37,633 nt of DNA, from positions 1 to 37,633 of the forward strand of contig CACZXN010000019.1 of assembly GCA_902785075.1 (NCBI GenBank). Reading direction: 5' to 3'. The number at the start of each line of letters is the position of its first letter. Within the stretch, counting starts at the first letter, position 1. The stretch is from an uncultured Bacteroidales bacterium. GTDB lineage: Bacteria; Bacteroidota; Bacteroidia; Bacteroidales; Bacteroidaceae. Positions 25,023 through 34,333 of the stretch are shown one piece after another. The position numbers and the translations under genes are program-made. The notes under the pieces were generated by a model that saw only the letters and a program-made list of their open reading frames with translations, did not search any database and was not told where the DNA came from.

Positions 25023-26198
25023 TTAATTATCTAAATACCACCAGAGCGTATTACCATACGAACGTCTTAACCTATTCTTTCGGACAAGATCACTCTCGTC
25101 GGCATCCATTATTGCACAATAATCTTTATAGTTGCTTAGCATCAATGTATCAACGAATGCATTGAGCGAATCCCGACCTATTGCCTTAGCCTGGAGCAAC
25201 ATTGCTTCACGATAAGCTTTGGGGAGGTCTCTCACATTTACAGGTGATGACAAATCGTAATACCGCTTAATGACCTGCGTAAACCCACGCAAATCCTTTT
25301 CCAGCAATTTTCCACAGAGGATATAATCTGCCAACAATGGATTGTGACATGTTGAAGGATTCTTTCTCAATAAATCCACATAATGGTCGAAAGACGTAAC
25401 GGATGTATTTGCCCATGCTCCCAACGCCTTCTGTATATTCTTACATGTAAAGCGATGTAAACGGGTAACCGTATCATCCATCATCATTAGCGACTGTGTA
25501 GCATAAGGTTGTGGATAATCAAATAGTTTCTCACCTAATAGTCCTTGTCGAGCCAACGCATACATACGCATTTCATTCAATCGCGGAGATGTATTCATAG
25601 ACTTCTCTCCCACCCTACTAGCCCCTTCGAAATTGTCTTCAAGTAGCAGTCGTTCTGCCTTCAATTCATACATAAAGACATCATCTGCTGAGGCATTTGC
25701 ACCACACACTAACATCATCAGAAACATGACTGCATAATTTGGCCACAAATATCTTGATAGATGATAATCACCATCATCGATACTCTCTCCTGGTAATCGT
25801 CTTTTAATGTACAACAAGAGTATAAAAAGAACTATTAGCAGCGGAAGAGCCCATACCCACTGGCCAAATGAGAAATCCTCAATCACAGCACGATTGAGAC
25901 TAGTGAGAATTGCCAAAACCACAAACGAAGGAAAAAACGTGAGTGCATACCAACGTCCAACCAACTTAGATGCCTTTGCAACGTAATACTGAATAACCAA
26001 CAAGAATCCTGTGATTATCAGTGCTCCCCACAATCGGGAATATGTCGTTAAGCCACCCGAAAAAACATATTGTGCTTCAGCCAGCACATCATTCTGAATA
26101 CAAAACAGATAGATGAAACTGAACAAAGCAAAGAGGACAATTGTTGTCAACTTTATGATGTTGTTGATGGATGATGGTAATGGATTGTTATAATTCAT
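25023..26198 (-). CDS. DUF6057-like membrane protein
   Basis: The 391-residue protein has about five transmembrane helices in the first 170 residues (for example VLFALFSFIYLFCIQ, ALIITGFLLVIQYYVA, WALPLLIVLFILLLY) and a soluble helical second half with the segment AERLLLEDNFEGASRVGEK. This layout and the end NTLWWYLDN fit the DUF6057 family of Bacteroidetes. Function unknown. Its start overlaps the glgB stop by 4 bp (ATGA type), so the two are very likely translated together. Confidence 0.65.
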   Translation of the reverse strand: MNYNNPLPSSINNIIKLTTIVLFALFSFIYLFCIQNDVLAEAQYVFSGGLTTYSRLWGALIITGFLLVIQYYVAKASKLVGRWYALTFFPSFVVLAILTSLNRAVIEDFSFGQWVWALPLLIVLFILLLYIKRRLPGESIDDGDYHLSRYLWPNYAVMFLMMLVCGANASADDVFMYELKAERLLLEDNFEGASRVGEKSMNTSPRLNEMRMYALARQGLLGEKLFDYPQPYATQSLMMMDDTVTRLHRFTCKNIQKALGAWANTSVTSFDHYVDLLRKNPSTCHNPLLADYILCGKLLEKDLRGFTQVIKRYYDLSSPVNVRDLPKAYREAMLLQAKAIGRDSLNAFVDTLMLSNYKDYCAIMDADESDLVRKNRLRRSYGNTLWWYLDN

Positions 26199-28225
26199 TG
26201 TTTTTTCAGTACGACAGCTGTTCGGGCAGGAATGTAGAGTTTCAGCCAGCCTTTATGCTGCTTAGTGTATAATGCGTCAGGGATTGTGAAATGCTCGATT
26301 GTATCGTCAGTAAGATGATTGCCTCCAAACTCACTGGAATCAGTATTGAGGACCACCTTGTATGAACCTTCCATAACAAGGAAACCATAATCAGTAAACG
26401 ATTTGTCGGGACTGAAGTTAAACACAAATAACAGGTCGCCACGCATATATGCCAAAATCTGGTCACCATCATTGTGCCACACCTCCTGCACCTTCGTTTT
26501 CTGAAATCCTTTCACCCCTCCAATAAGGTGTATCATCGCATTGTCGAAGTCACCTAAATAATGATAACACAACTCTTTGTTATCTACAAGGTTCCATTGA
26601 CGACGAGCATACTTATGACTCCAGCCATTACCTTCACGAGGGAAGTCTATCCACTCCGGATGTCCAAACTCGTTACCCATGAAATTGAGATAACCTCCAT
26701 TGATGGTGGAAGCTGTCAGCAATCGAATCATCTTGTGCAAAGCGATTCCTCGATTCACCATGAAATTTTCGTCTCCTTTCTTAAAGTGCCAATACATGTC
26801 AGCATCTATGAGACGGAATACGATGGTCTTATCACCCACAAGTGCTTGATCATGACTCTCGGCATAAGAGATTGTCTTCTCGTCAGCACGACGATTTGTC
26901 AGTTCCCAGAACATCGACGAAGGTTTCCAATCTTCATCCTTCAGTTCCTTGATTGTCTTTATCCAATAGTCAGGAATATTCATCGCCATACGATAGTCGA
27001 AACCATAACCGCCATCCTTAAAAGGTGCAGCCAGACCTGGCATACCACTTACTTCTTCTGCTATGGTAATTGCTCCTGGATGTACTTCATGAATCAACAG
27101 GTTGGCCAAAGTAAGGTAAGCAATCGCTTCATCATCTTCATGTCCATTATAGTAATCGCCATATCCACCAAAGGCTTCACCTAATCCATGACTATAATAC
27201 AACATACTGGTAACACCATCAAAACGGAAACCGTCGAAATGGAACTCCTCCAGCCAATACTTACAATTGCTGAGCAAATAGTGAATCACCTCATTCCTTC
27301 CGTAATCGAAGCAAAGGCTATCCCATGCGGGATGTTCGCGTCGTCCTCCCTGCATAAAATACTGACATGGATCACCTGCAAAGTTACCAAGTCCTTCCAT
27401 CTCATTCTTCACAGCATGCGAATGAACAATATCCATGATAACTGCTATTCCGTTGCGATGAGCCTCATCAATGAGTGCTTTCAACTCTTCAGGTGTACCA
27501 AACCGACTCGAAGGAGCAAAGAAATTGCTGACATGATAACCGAAACTACCATAATACGGATGTTCAGCAATTGCCATAATCTGTATGCAGTTATATCCAT
27601 CTGCAATAACGCGTGGCAACACATTATCCTTGAATTCTGTGTAGGTTCCTACCTTTTCGGCATCCTGAGCCATACCTATATGACACTCATAAATAAGAAG
27701 CGGAGAAGTATTCGGTTTAAATTTCTTCACCTTCCATTTATAAGCATCTTCAGGTGCCCATACTTGAGCTGAAAAAATCTTCGTAACATCATCTTGAACC
27801 ACTCGATTTGCCCATGCGGGAATACGTTCGCCCTCACCTCCATTCCAATGGATACGAAGTTTAAACAAATCTCCATGCTTCATGGCACGTGCAGGAAGAC
27901 TCAACTCCCAAATCCCGTTTTTCTTAGCTTTTAACTGATATTGGGGCAATTCTGTCCAACTATTGAAATCACCTACCATGTATATGGCTGTAGCATTCGG
28001 AGCCCATTCACGGAAAATCCATCCTTTCTCTGTTTTATGCAGACCAAAGAACAGATAGCCAGAGGCAAAGTCCGATAATGTCTGTTTACCTCCATTCGTG
28101 AGTTCTTTTATCTTATATAATGCATGTTCATGACGTCCCACAATCGCAGCCTCATAAGGTTCGAGCCATGAATCATTCTTAACGAGACCTATTTTCTCGA
28201 TTTTTATTACATTTTTCTTAGGCAT
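26195..28225 (-). CDS. glgB: 1,4-alpha-glucan branching enzyme
   Basis: GlgB makes alpha-1,6 branches in glycogen in the cytosol. The 676-residue protein has an N-terminal CBM48 (about 60-160, FREWAPNATAIYMVGDFNSW) and a GH13 barrel with DIVHSHAVKN, DGFRFDGVTSM (catalytic Asp), TIAEEVSGMPG (acid Glu) and SHDQALVGDKT. Segments such as GNEFGHPEWIDFPR are those of the eukaryote-like GH13_8 branching enzymes that many Bacteroidetes carry. No other glycogen genes are in the window. It lies in a unit with a MORN protein and YhcH upstream. Confidence 0.97.
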   Translation of the reverse strand: MPKKNVIKIEKIGLVKNDSWLEPYEAAIVGRHEHALYKIKELTNGGKQTLSDFASGYLFFGLHKTEKGWIFREWAPNATAIYMVGDFNSWTELPQYQLKAKKNGIWELSLPARAMKHGDLFKLRIHWNGGEGERIPAWANRVVQDDVTKIFSAQVWAPEDAYKWKVKKFKPNTSPLLIYECHIGMAQDAEKVGTYTEFKDNVLPRVIADGYNCIQIMAIAEHPYYGSFGYHVSNFFAPSSRFGTPEELKALIDEAHRNGIAVIMDIVHSHAVKNEMEGLGNFAGDPCQYFMQGGRREHPAWDSLCFDYGRNEVIHYLLSNCKYWLEEFHFDGFRFDGVTSMLYYSHGLGEAFGGYGDYYNGHEDDEAIAYLTLANLLIHEVHPGAITIAEEVSGMPGLAAPFKDGGYGFDYRMAMNIPDYWIKTIKELKDEDWKPSSMFWELTNRRADEKTISYAESHDQALVGDKTIVFRLIDADMYWHFKKGDENFMVNRGIALHKMIRLLTASTINGGYLNFMGNEFGHPEWIDFPREGNGWSHKYARRQWNLVDNKELCYHYLGDFDNAMIHLIGGVKGFQKTKVQEVWHNDGDQILAYMRGDLLFVFNFSPDKSFTDYGFLVMEGSYKVVLNTDSSEFGGNHLTDDTIEHFTIPDALYTKQHKGWLKLYIPARTAVVLKKQ

Positions 28226-28249
28226 AAATATGGTAATTAATCGTTGCTC

Positions 28250-28693
28250 TCATTGTTTAACCTTAAAGATTACTTTCTTTAAATGCTCCGTTTCTGCAAT
28301 CGCTGGTGCGTGCCCATCCTCTGGGAAGAAAATTGCAAACATTCCTGGAAAGACAGTCACGTATTGCTGTGCAAATCCTTCATAGAAAGTAATGTCTTTC
28401 TCCGAATTGTAGGGTTGCTCATTTAAGTCCACACGAGGAGTATAACCCATGATTTCTGCTCCGCTGATTGGTATTTGAATATCAATCATCTTATCATGCG
28501 TTTCCAACTTTGCCTCTTCCTTTGTTTTGCCCTTGGTTACAACAAAGTTTGCAAATAAATCTTCTCCTTTAATGTTTACCTTTCCTTCTGCCATAGATGC
28601 CAAGTCATTATTATGCACATAGTCTGCTACATCCTGAAACAGAGGATTTAAAGACACATATTTCTCAATGTTGGTTAAAGAATCAATAATCAT
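28250..28693 (-). CDS. YhcH/YjgK/YiaL-family protein
   Basis: The 147-residue cytosolic protein belongs to the YhcH/YjgK/YiaL (DUF386) beta-sandwich family: IDIQIPISGAEIMGYTPR, FAIFFPEDGHAPAI and KKVIFKVKQ at the end. The His in EDGHAP and the acidic residues are the putative metal site. Some members help sialic acid use (NanQ) as sugar anomerases, so a sugar-related role is plausible beside glgB. Substrate unknown. It lies 14 bp after the MORN gene and 24 bp before glgB. Confidence 0.9.
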   Translation of the reverse strand: MIIDSLTNIEKYVSLNPLFQDVADYVHNNDLASMAEGKVNIKGEDLFANFVVTKGKTKEEAKLETHDKMIDIQIPISGAEIMGYTPRVDLNEQPYNSEKDITFYEGFAQQYVTVFPGMFAIFFPEDGHAPAIAETEHLKKVIFKVKQ

Positions 28694-28707
28694 AGCCGTT
28701 TTTTTGA

Positions 28708-29838
28708 TCAGTTATTATTTGTTACTTCAATTACACCTTTTTTATAATAACCTTTGCGGATTACTGCCCCATTACGGTCTTTCTCCACAAATGCGCCATC
28801 GCGGACATCATCGACGTATGTACCTTCAAAACGAGTGCCGTCCTTATCCTCTTCAACACACTTACCGTTCTTCTTGCCGTTACTGAAAATACCCTTGAAC
28901 TTATATCCGTCTTTCATACGCAACACTCCCTCTCCATGCATCTCTCCTGCTTGCCAGTTTCCGTCATACAAATCGCCTTCCTTATTGGTGTATTTTCCTC
29001 GTCCTTGCTGATGATCTTCAGACCAATAACCTTCATAGACAGAGCCGTCTGCCCAAGTATAAGTTCCAAAGCCATCCATCATTCCATTCTTGAAGGTTCC
29101 CATATATCTGTTTCCGTCTACATACGTAAAAATGCCTTGTCCTTGACGTTTGCCTGCCACATATTCACCCTCATATTTATCCCCATTCTTAAAGGTATAA
29201 ATACCCTTTCCGTCCATCATGTCGTTCTTCCACTGCCCTTTATACGTATCTCCGTTTGCATAATTGTATGAGCCGTAGCCTTCACGAACATCATCTTTCA
29301 TTTCACCATAATAGGTAGAGCCGTCTGCCCAATCAAACAGACCTTTCCCATTCTTCTTGTCACCTGCCCAAGAACCACGATAGAAGGCACCATTCGACCA
29401 TGTATAAACACCTTCTCCCTCACGCATATCTTGATGCCAATTGCCAACGTACTTATCTCCGTTGTGATAGTACATTGTTCCTTCGCCCTCTTGATAATCA
29501 GTATACCACAGTCCTTCGTATTTGTTACCATTCGAAAAGACGTAAACCCCATGTCCATGCTGATGATCGTTCACCCATGATCCAACATACTTCTCGCCAT
29601 CAGTGAATGCGTAAGTTCCCTCACCATGACGCTTTCCTTTCAAATACTCCCCCTCGTAGGTATCACCTGTTTGAAAGACAGTCTTCCCCCTTCCGTTGGG
29701 TTTTCCATTCGTCAACTGTCCATTATAGACAGCTCCGTCTTTAAAAGTATATTGCCCAACAGTTATCTTTTGACAATACGACATTTGAGTAGCAAACATC
29801 AACCCACAAAACAACAGATATTTATATAGTTTCTTCAT
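28708..29838 (-). CDS. Secreted MORN-repeat protein
   Basis: After a signal peptide (KKLYKYLLFCGLMFATQMSY) the protein is nearly all MORN repeats: about 14 units of 23 residues with the pattern YxGxWxxGxxxGxGxY (for example YEGEYLKGKRHGEGTYAF and YKGQWKNDMMDGKGIYTF). The last two units are degenerate. MORN arrays form elongated beta-hairpin solenoids and often bind lipids or proteins. I chose the Met at 29838 (376 residues), though 29862 is possible. It heads the six-gene minus-strand unit containing glgB. Confidence 0.9.
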   Translation of the reverse strand: MKKLYKYLLFCGLMFATQMSYCQKITVGQYTFKDGAVYNGQLTNGKPNGRGKTVFQTGDTYEGEYLKGKRHGEGTYAFTDGEKYVGSWVNDHQHGHGVYVFSNGNKYEGLWYTDYQEGEGTMYYHNGDKYVGNWHQDMREGEGVYTWSNGAFYRGSWAGDKKNGKGLFDWADGSTYYGEMKDDVREGYGSYNYANGDTYKGQWKNDMMDGKGIYTFKNGDKYEGEYVAGKRQGQGIFTYVDGNRYMGTFKNGMMDGFGTYTWADGSVYEGYWSEDHQQGRGKYTNKEGDLYDGNWQAGEMHGEGVLRMKDGYKFKGIFSNGKKNGKCVEEDKDGTRFEGTYVDDVRDGAFVEKDRNGAVIRKGYYKKGVIEVTNNN

Positions 29839-29885
29839 TGACACATTTTCCTGAATATTCATAACTTTCGCACGTTTTATGTGCA

Positions 29886-29917
29886 CAAAATTACAAATTA
29901 TTATCGAAACACACAAA
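29886..29917 (-). promoter_or_regulatory. Promoter of the MORN-glgB operon
   Basis: On the minus strand TTTG (29914-29917) and TAATTTTG (29886-29893) are 20 bp apart, matching -33/-7. The transcription start would be near 29879, giving a leader of about 40 bases to the chosen start. No terminator or promoter is evident between the six genes that follow. Confidence 0.7.
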
Positions 29918-29958
29918 CATATTAAGATTATTTATGATTTTTCTTTGGATTAAGTGGT

Positions 29959-32900
29959 TTATCCTGTAACAAAGCAAGTACCTTGCTTATCTAATGAGCA
30001 TTGTTCTGCATAGTTAATCAGTTCACGATAAACCGGGTTACGGTTCAACAATTGACGGTTGCCAAGAACAAAAAGCTGACAACGGGCACGAGTAACTGCC
30101 ACATTGAGTTTGCGATCTACTTTGCTCCCGCTAACATCAATGATGTTGGAAAGTGTCTCCAATTCATAAGGGCGAGTAACCGTTGTACCATAGATAATGA
30201 CATCACGCTGGCTACCTTGATAACGTTCAACCGTATCTATCATCATTTTATCTACATCTTTGATACCTTGTGCATATAGGGCTTGCCGCACAGCAACAAT
30301 CTGCCGTCGAAACGGGACAATGATTCCCAGTCCTTTACTGGTGTCGAACGGAATATGGTTTTCGTCTGCAAGATGAATGATTTCCTTGACTAAAACTGAG
30401 ATAATATGCGCTTCTGCCAAATTCATCTTTGGTTGTCGTTCAGCCAGAGAAGGTAGCGGAATATCAATAAAACCAAAACGTGTGGTAGCCACAAATGATT
30501 CTTCCTGTGTATGAATGGGGAAACACAGGTTCTCTGTTTGGTGCTTCAACCCTACTGGTTTCAACCTTTCATCGTAGAACATACGATTAACGAATGCAGC
30601 AATTTCCGGATGCATTCTTCCTTGAAGATCCAGAGAAGCCGTCACACATAGGTCAGAGCTTTGCGTTGCCATACGGAACAAGCGCTCAAACAAAGAATTG
30701 CTGCAATTGGTTAACCCAATCGCCTTCAGTTGTGCCGAATCCACCTTAGCCATCTCTTCCTCTTGTGCGACTACAGCTGGCAACTGCTTGTGGTCACCTA
30801 TCATAATGAACTTACCTATTGAAGGTACCCCATTATGCTCATCGCATAGTAATCCAAGCAACTGGGGTTCAAGTATTTGTGATGCCTCATCAAAGATGGC
30901 TACATCAAACTGTCGGAACTTGAATAATTCCCTATGAGATTGCACAGAACTGACTGTTCCCACAAGAATCGGTATGTTCTGCAACATGGTGCGTACATCA
31001 TGACGATTCACATCATCGCCCACCATCATTTCGAGCAAATGAGACCGATAGGCTGGATCACACGAAAGCTCACGTCCAACACGGATATAAGGCAGATCAT
31101 GTAAAGTCTCACAGATTTCATCAACAGCACGATTGGTATATGCTAACAACAGCAGCGATTGATGCTCTAAAAGACATTCCTCCACCATTGCCTTCAAGGC
31201 TACAGATGTTTTTCCCGTTCCAGGAGGGCCTACAAGGAGGAAATAGTCCTGTGCCTGTTTGGCCTGTAATACGATATTGGCTATCTGAGGACTGGTGTAG
31301 TTGCCCTTGAGTATTAATGTATGATCTACTTCTGGCTTTCTTCGTCCTAACAACAGATCTCGCCGCCGTTGAGAGACCTTGAGAAAGGCATAGAGTCCTT
31401 TATAATGCTGACGCATCGAAGCGTCCATATAGTCATGTTCTACGGCATAGTGACTCTTGGGGTTAAACCATCGCATATTAGACTGTGGATGATTCAACAG
31501 AAGGGTTAACGTATCGTTGTCAAATCCCTCTACAGTACATCGTTGCACCTGACAGGTTACTGCATTGTCTGAAGGTTTGTTACGTTGATAAAGGATAACA
31601 GGGTCTCCCACCCTGAAATTGGGCGGAAGCTCTTTCATGGCTGTCTCTACAGGTTTCAACAAAGTAATATGACTGATTGACTCACAAGACCACATATCAT
31701 CATCTGCTGAAAGAGTGAGGTCAATCATGATATCGCCATTCTGTATCTTAGTTTCCAAATCTGCATTCCACAAGCTAGCCATTCCCCGAGTAGAATCCGG
31801 ACGATTATCTCCCACTTTTGCCATATATTGCTCACGTGCTACGAACGTGAAAAAGGTATAAAAATAGTCAGCTGTGAGACCATCCATGTCTTGTATGGGT
31901 CGCAACAACGCTTCCAAATCTGGTTTGTTATAATCAGTCCACAATTTACCATTATCGCCTTTTTGATTGAGGTCGTCTGCTGTGAGATGCTCTAGATAGT
32001 CACGCACTTTTCCGTCTCTCACATTACGTTCCAACGTCACAATACTATTACGAATCGACATCATTTGACGCACCATCTCACGAGCAGTTCTCTGCTCTTG
32101 GAGCATTGGATATCGGGAGTAGAAAATGTAACCGTTGACAGAACTCTGCGGAATGCCTAGATTATGATACAGTATCTCCTTATAAAGTATCATTTGCATG
32201 ATATGCTCAGGTTTAGCTGTCTGATGGTAATGGTCCCATTGACCTGATTTCATCTCTATAAGGTTTTTATAGTCATCCTGCATAAAATCGAATCGTCCTT
32301 GAATGCCTAATGCCTCACAGAAGAAAGAGGGTTCCAACTGAACATGTCCTTCTGCTCCTAAGAAATCTGGTGAGGCAAAGAGTTGATCAATGGTCCGCCT
32401 GATATTGTCAAATTGTTTCTTGCAGTCATTAAAAAACGTAGCATCAATATCTTCGCATGCTGTGATTTCCACCATATTTGCCTTGAAAGACTTTCGCATC
32501 GACTCCAAATAGGTGGCTTGTGGATGATTGATACAGTCATCGAGGAACTGCCCTGCTATATTACCGAGAATGATTGCTTTTGACAAAACGTCGTCCGACA
32601 ATTTATCCAGCAGATAATTGAGGGGTGAATGGCCATACGCTTTCATACAGCGACAAACGGAGGTAACATCCACCAAATAGTCGGGTTCTATAATCAACAT
32701 CTCCGGTACAACGATGCCGCTCTGCTCATCCATTGTACAGGTCACAGCATTGAACTGCATACCATCCTCAAGCATTGCCGCAGCCTCAACGGTCTGCTCG
32801 TTTTGGCTAAAGTCTATCTTCCATAAATCTTCACGAGTTTTCTGGCGACAAAGACTGTATATGTATTGATTGTCCTTACTGCAAGCCACAAACCTCATAG

Positions 32901-33318
32901 ACCGATAACGGCTATCCCCCACCCCTTTGGGCTGATGCTCTTGAGCTGGCTTTCGTACATCGAGTTTTTCCTTTATCGCCTTACTCAGCTCATCAGGAAT
33001 CGGACTTTGGGTGAAATGGGCATAGGCCTCGACAAATGCACGCACATCTGTCTCGTATACATCCGACACAGGAATCTCATCGCCCTGCATCACATGTCGT
33101 GCACGCCAGCGAAAACGATCGACTTCAAGCAGACGATAGTTCGTCTGTCGACACACAGCCTGAAGTCGGGAAAAGAAGTCGTTGTATTCAACTGTAAGAC
33201 CTCTTAGTTTCTCTGTACATACCCTATGCAATGTATGGTAAAAAAAGGTATATTTAACCTTTAACGGCTGTTCCGAGCCATACATTTCTATGATATCGTT
33301 CCAATGTTCCTGATTCAT
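29959..33318 (-). CDS. Dna2-like nuclease-helicase (PD-(D/E)XK nuclease plus SF1B helicase)
   Basis: This 1119-residue protein combines a Cas4/RecB-type nuclease (about 320-400: GRFDFM, then LIEMKSGQWDHYHQ and an Ile/Met-rich helix with QMILYKE) with a superfamily 1 UPF1/Dna2-type helicase: Walker A LVGPPGTGKTS near 698, Walker B AIFDEASQIL near 809, MIGDHKQLPAV, VERYQGSQRDVIIYG and VAVTRARCQLFVLGN near 1074. It probably unwinds and trims DNA in repair or replication, or RNA/DNA hybrids. The cysteines of an iron-sulfur nuclease are not obvious. The start at 33318 is preferred; the upstream 33354 start would lie in the SRP RNA terminator. It is a single gene, not beside other defence genes. 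Confidence 0.9.
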   Translation of the reverse strand: MNQEHWNDIIEMYGSEQPLKVKYTFFYHTLHRVCTEKLRGLTVEYNDFFSRLQAVCRQTNYRLLEVDRFRWRARHVMQGDEIPVSDVYETDVRAFVEAYAHFTQSPIPDELSKAIKEKLDVRKPAQEHQPKGVGDSRYRSMRFVACSKDNQYIYSLCRQKTREDLWKIDFSQNEQTVEAAAMLEDGMQFNAVTCTMDEQSGIVVPEMLIIEPDYLVDVTSVCRCMKAYGHSPLNYLLDKLSDDVLSKAIILGNIAGQFLDDCINHPQATYLESMRKSFKANMVEITACEDIDATFFNDCKKQFDNIRRTIDQLFASPDFLGAEGHVQLEPSFFCEALGIQGRFDFMQDDYKNLIEMKSGQWDHYHQTAKPEHIMQMILYKEILYHNLGIPQSSVNGYIFYSRYPMLQEQRTAREMVRQMMSIRNSIVTLERNVRDGKVRDYLEHLTADDLNQKGDNGKLWTDYNKPDLEALLRPIQDMDGLTADYFYTFFTFVAREQYMAKVGDNRPDSTRGMASLWNADLETKIQNGDIMIDLTLSADDDMWSCESISHITLLKPVETAMKELPPNFRVGDPVILYQRNKPSDNAVTCQVQRCTVEGFDNDTLTLLLNHPQSNMRWFNPKSHYAVEHDYMDASMRQHYKGLYAFLKVSQRRRDLLLGRRKPEVDHTLILKGNYTSPQIANIVLQAKQAQDYFLLVGPPGTGKTSVALKAMVEECLLEHQSLLLLAYTNRAVDEICETLHDLPYIRVGRELSCDPAYRSHLLEMMVGDDVNRHDVRTMLQNIPILVGTVSSVQSHRELFKFRQFDVAIFDEASQILEPQLLGLLCDEHNGVPSIGKFIMIGDHKQLPAVVAQEEEMAKVDSAQLKAIGLTNCSNSLFERLFRMATQSSDLCVTASLDLQGRMHPEIAAFVNRMFYDERLKPVGLKHQTENLCFPIHTQEESFVATTRFGFIDIPLPSLAERQPKMNLAEAHIISVLVKEIIHLADENHIPFDTSKGLGIIVPFRRQIVAVRQALYAQGIKDVDKMMIDTVERYQGSQRDVIIYGTTVTRPYELETLSNIIDVSGSKVDRKLNVAVTRARCQLFVLGNRQLLNRNPVYRELINYAEQCSLDKQGTCFVTG

Positions 33319-33340
33319 TTTTCGCTTTTTTAAGAAGAAG

Positions 33341-33372
33341 AAAAGGAAGACCACGGTGTGAGTCTCCCTTTT
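33341..33372 (-). terminator. Terminator of the SRP RNA gene
   Basis: On the minus strand AAAAGGGAGAC pairs with GTCTTCCTTTT around a 10-base loop, just after the SRP RNA and followed by a CTTCTTCTT tract. It ends before the helicase start codon. Confidence 0.65.
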
Positions 33373-33381
33373 CCTATGGGG

Positions 33382-33479
33382 TGGGTAAGCAATCTACATC
33401 GCGCCGCTACAACCTGCTGCCTTTGCTGCGATCAAGCCCTGGAGGATTAACAAGGAGCTGGCCGTATAGGACTTACCCA
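33382..33479 (-). ncRNA. ffs: Signal recognition particle RNA, small bacterial type
   Basis: On the minus strand a 98-base region is closed by GGGTAAG/CTTACCC at its ends. It contains CTTGTTAATCCTCCAGG, then TTGATCGCAGCAAAGGCAGC and GTTGTAGCGGCG. The CAGG...AGCA pair is the conserved internal loop that binds Ffh. This layout is that of the 4.5S-like SRP RNA in Bacteroidetes. It has a -7 box 13 bp upstream and a hairpin downstream. The exact ends are not certain. Confidence 0.85.
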
Positions 33480-33491
33480 TTTTTGTGGATG

Positions 33492-33499
33492 CAAAGTTA
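33492..33499 (-). promoter_or_regulatory. -7 box of the SRP RNA gene
   Basis: On the minus strand TAACTTTG lies just before the RNA, at the right distance for initiation near 33480-33485. A -33 TTTG is not evident in the AT-rich upstream sequence. Confidence 0.65.
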
Positions 33500-33615
33500 T
33501 GAATATTTTATGATTTACGATTGATATTTTTCGATTTTTTTGAGATTACCCATGAAAAAACAAAATGATAGATACATTTTTTACTTTTCTCAATTCACTT
33601 TTCACTGAAAATCAC

Positions 33616-33623
33616 TAACTTTG
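33616..33623 (+). promoter_or_regulatory. -7 box of the DedA-ffh genes
   Basis: TAACTTTG lies 19 bp before the DedA start codon. It may drive both the DedA gene and ffh, which follows after 58 bp without a visible terminator. Confidence 0.6.
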
Positions 33624-33642
33624 CACTCCGAATTAGAAAAAT

Positions 33643-34275
33643 ATGGAAGAATTCATACTCAATCTTACTAACGGAGCGCTCGACAACCTCAACTACGGAT
33701 GGATCATCCTGTTCATGACCATTGAGAGTTCCTTCATACCGTTTCCTTCTGAAGTCGTGATGATTCCTGCTGCATATATGGCTGCAGAGACTGGAGAAAT
33801 GTCGTTCCCCATGATTATCACTTGCGGTTCAATTGGTGCTTTGTTAGGAGCACTTATCAACTACATTTTGGCTCGTACACTTGGACGACCCATTGTTTAT
33901 GCCTTTGCGAATAGCCGATTCGGACACATGTGCCTTATTGATGCAGCGAAGGTTGAGAAAGCCGAGAAGTATTTCGACAAATACGGAGCAGTATCAACGC
34001 TCATCGGACGTATGATACCGGCTATCCGACAACTGATATCAATTCCTGCTGGTCTGGCAAAGATGAACATTCTGCCGTTCATGCTTTATACCACCATCGG
34101 GGCTACTGTATGGAATAGTATCCTCGTAGGAATCGGGTATGCTTTCCATAGCACAATGCCGAAACAAGAGTTGATTGACATCATCGCTCATTACAGTCAT
34201 ATTATTGGCATCACAGCGATTGTACTTGTCATTGCGCTCATCGCATTCTTTATTTACAAAGGTGTAAAGAAATAG
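33643..34275 (+). CDS. DedA-family membrane protein
   Basis: The 210-residue inner-membrane protein carries the VTT/DedA domain. Characteristic segments are IESSFIPFPSEVVMIPAAYMA, the glycine-rich GSIGALLGALINY, LGRPIVYAF and the IGRMIPAIRQLISIPAGLAKM motif with conserved Arg and Pro residues. Family members are proposed lipid scramblases or flippases (for example for undecaprenyl phosphate) and affect membrane potential; the substrate here is not known. It is followed by ffh on the same strand. Confidence 0.93.
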   Translation: MEEFILNLTNGALDNLNYGWIILFMTIESSFIPFPSEVVMIPAAYMAAETGEMSFPMIITCGSIGALLGALINYILARTLGRPIVYAFANSRFGHMCLIDAAKVEKAEKYFDKYGAVSTLIGRMIPAIRQLISIPAGLAKMNILPFMLYTTIGATVWNSILVGIGYAFHSTMPKQELIDIIAHYSHIIGITAIVLVIALIAFFIYKGVKK

Positions 34276-34333
34276 GTTGTGCGTTGAAAAAGAGTTATAC
34301 ATATTACATATTATCAACTATACATTAAATTAG

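Noticed and set aside
26561-27772. Two long plus-strand open frames opposite glgB
   Set aside because: The minus strand encodes the conserved catalytic barrel of GlgB here; the antisense frames have no family features.
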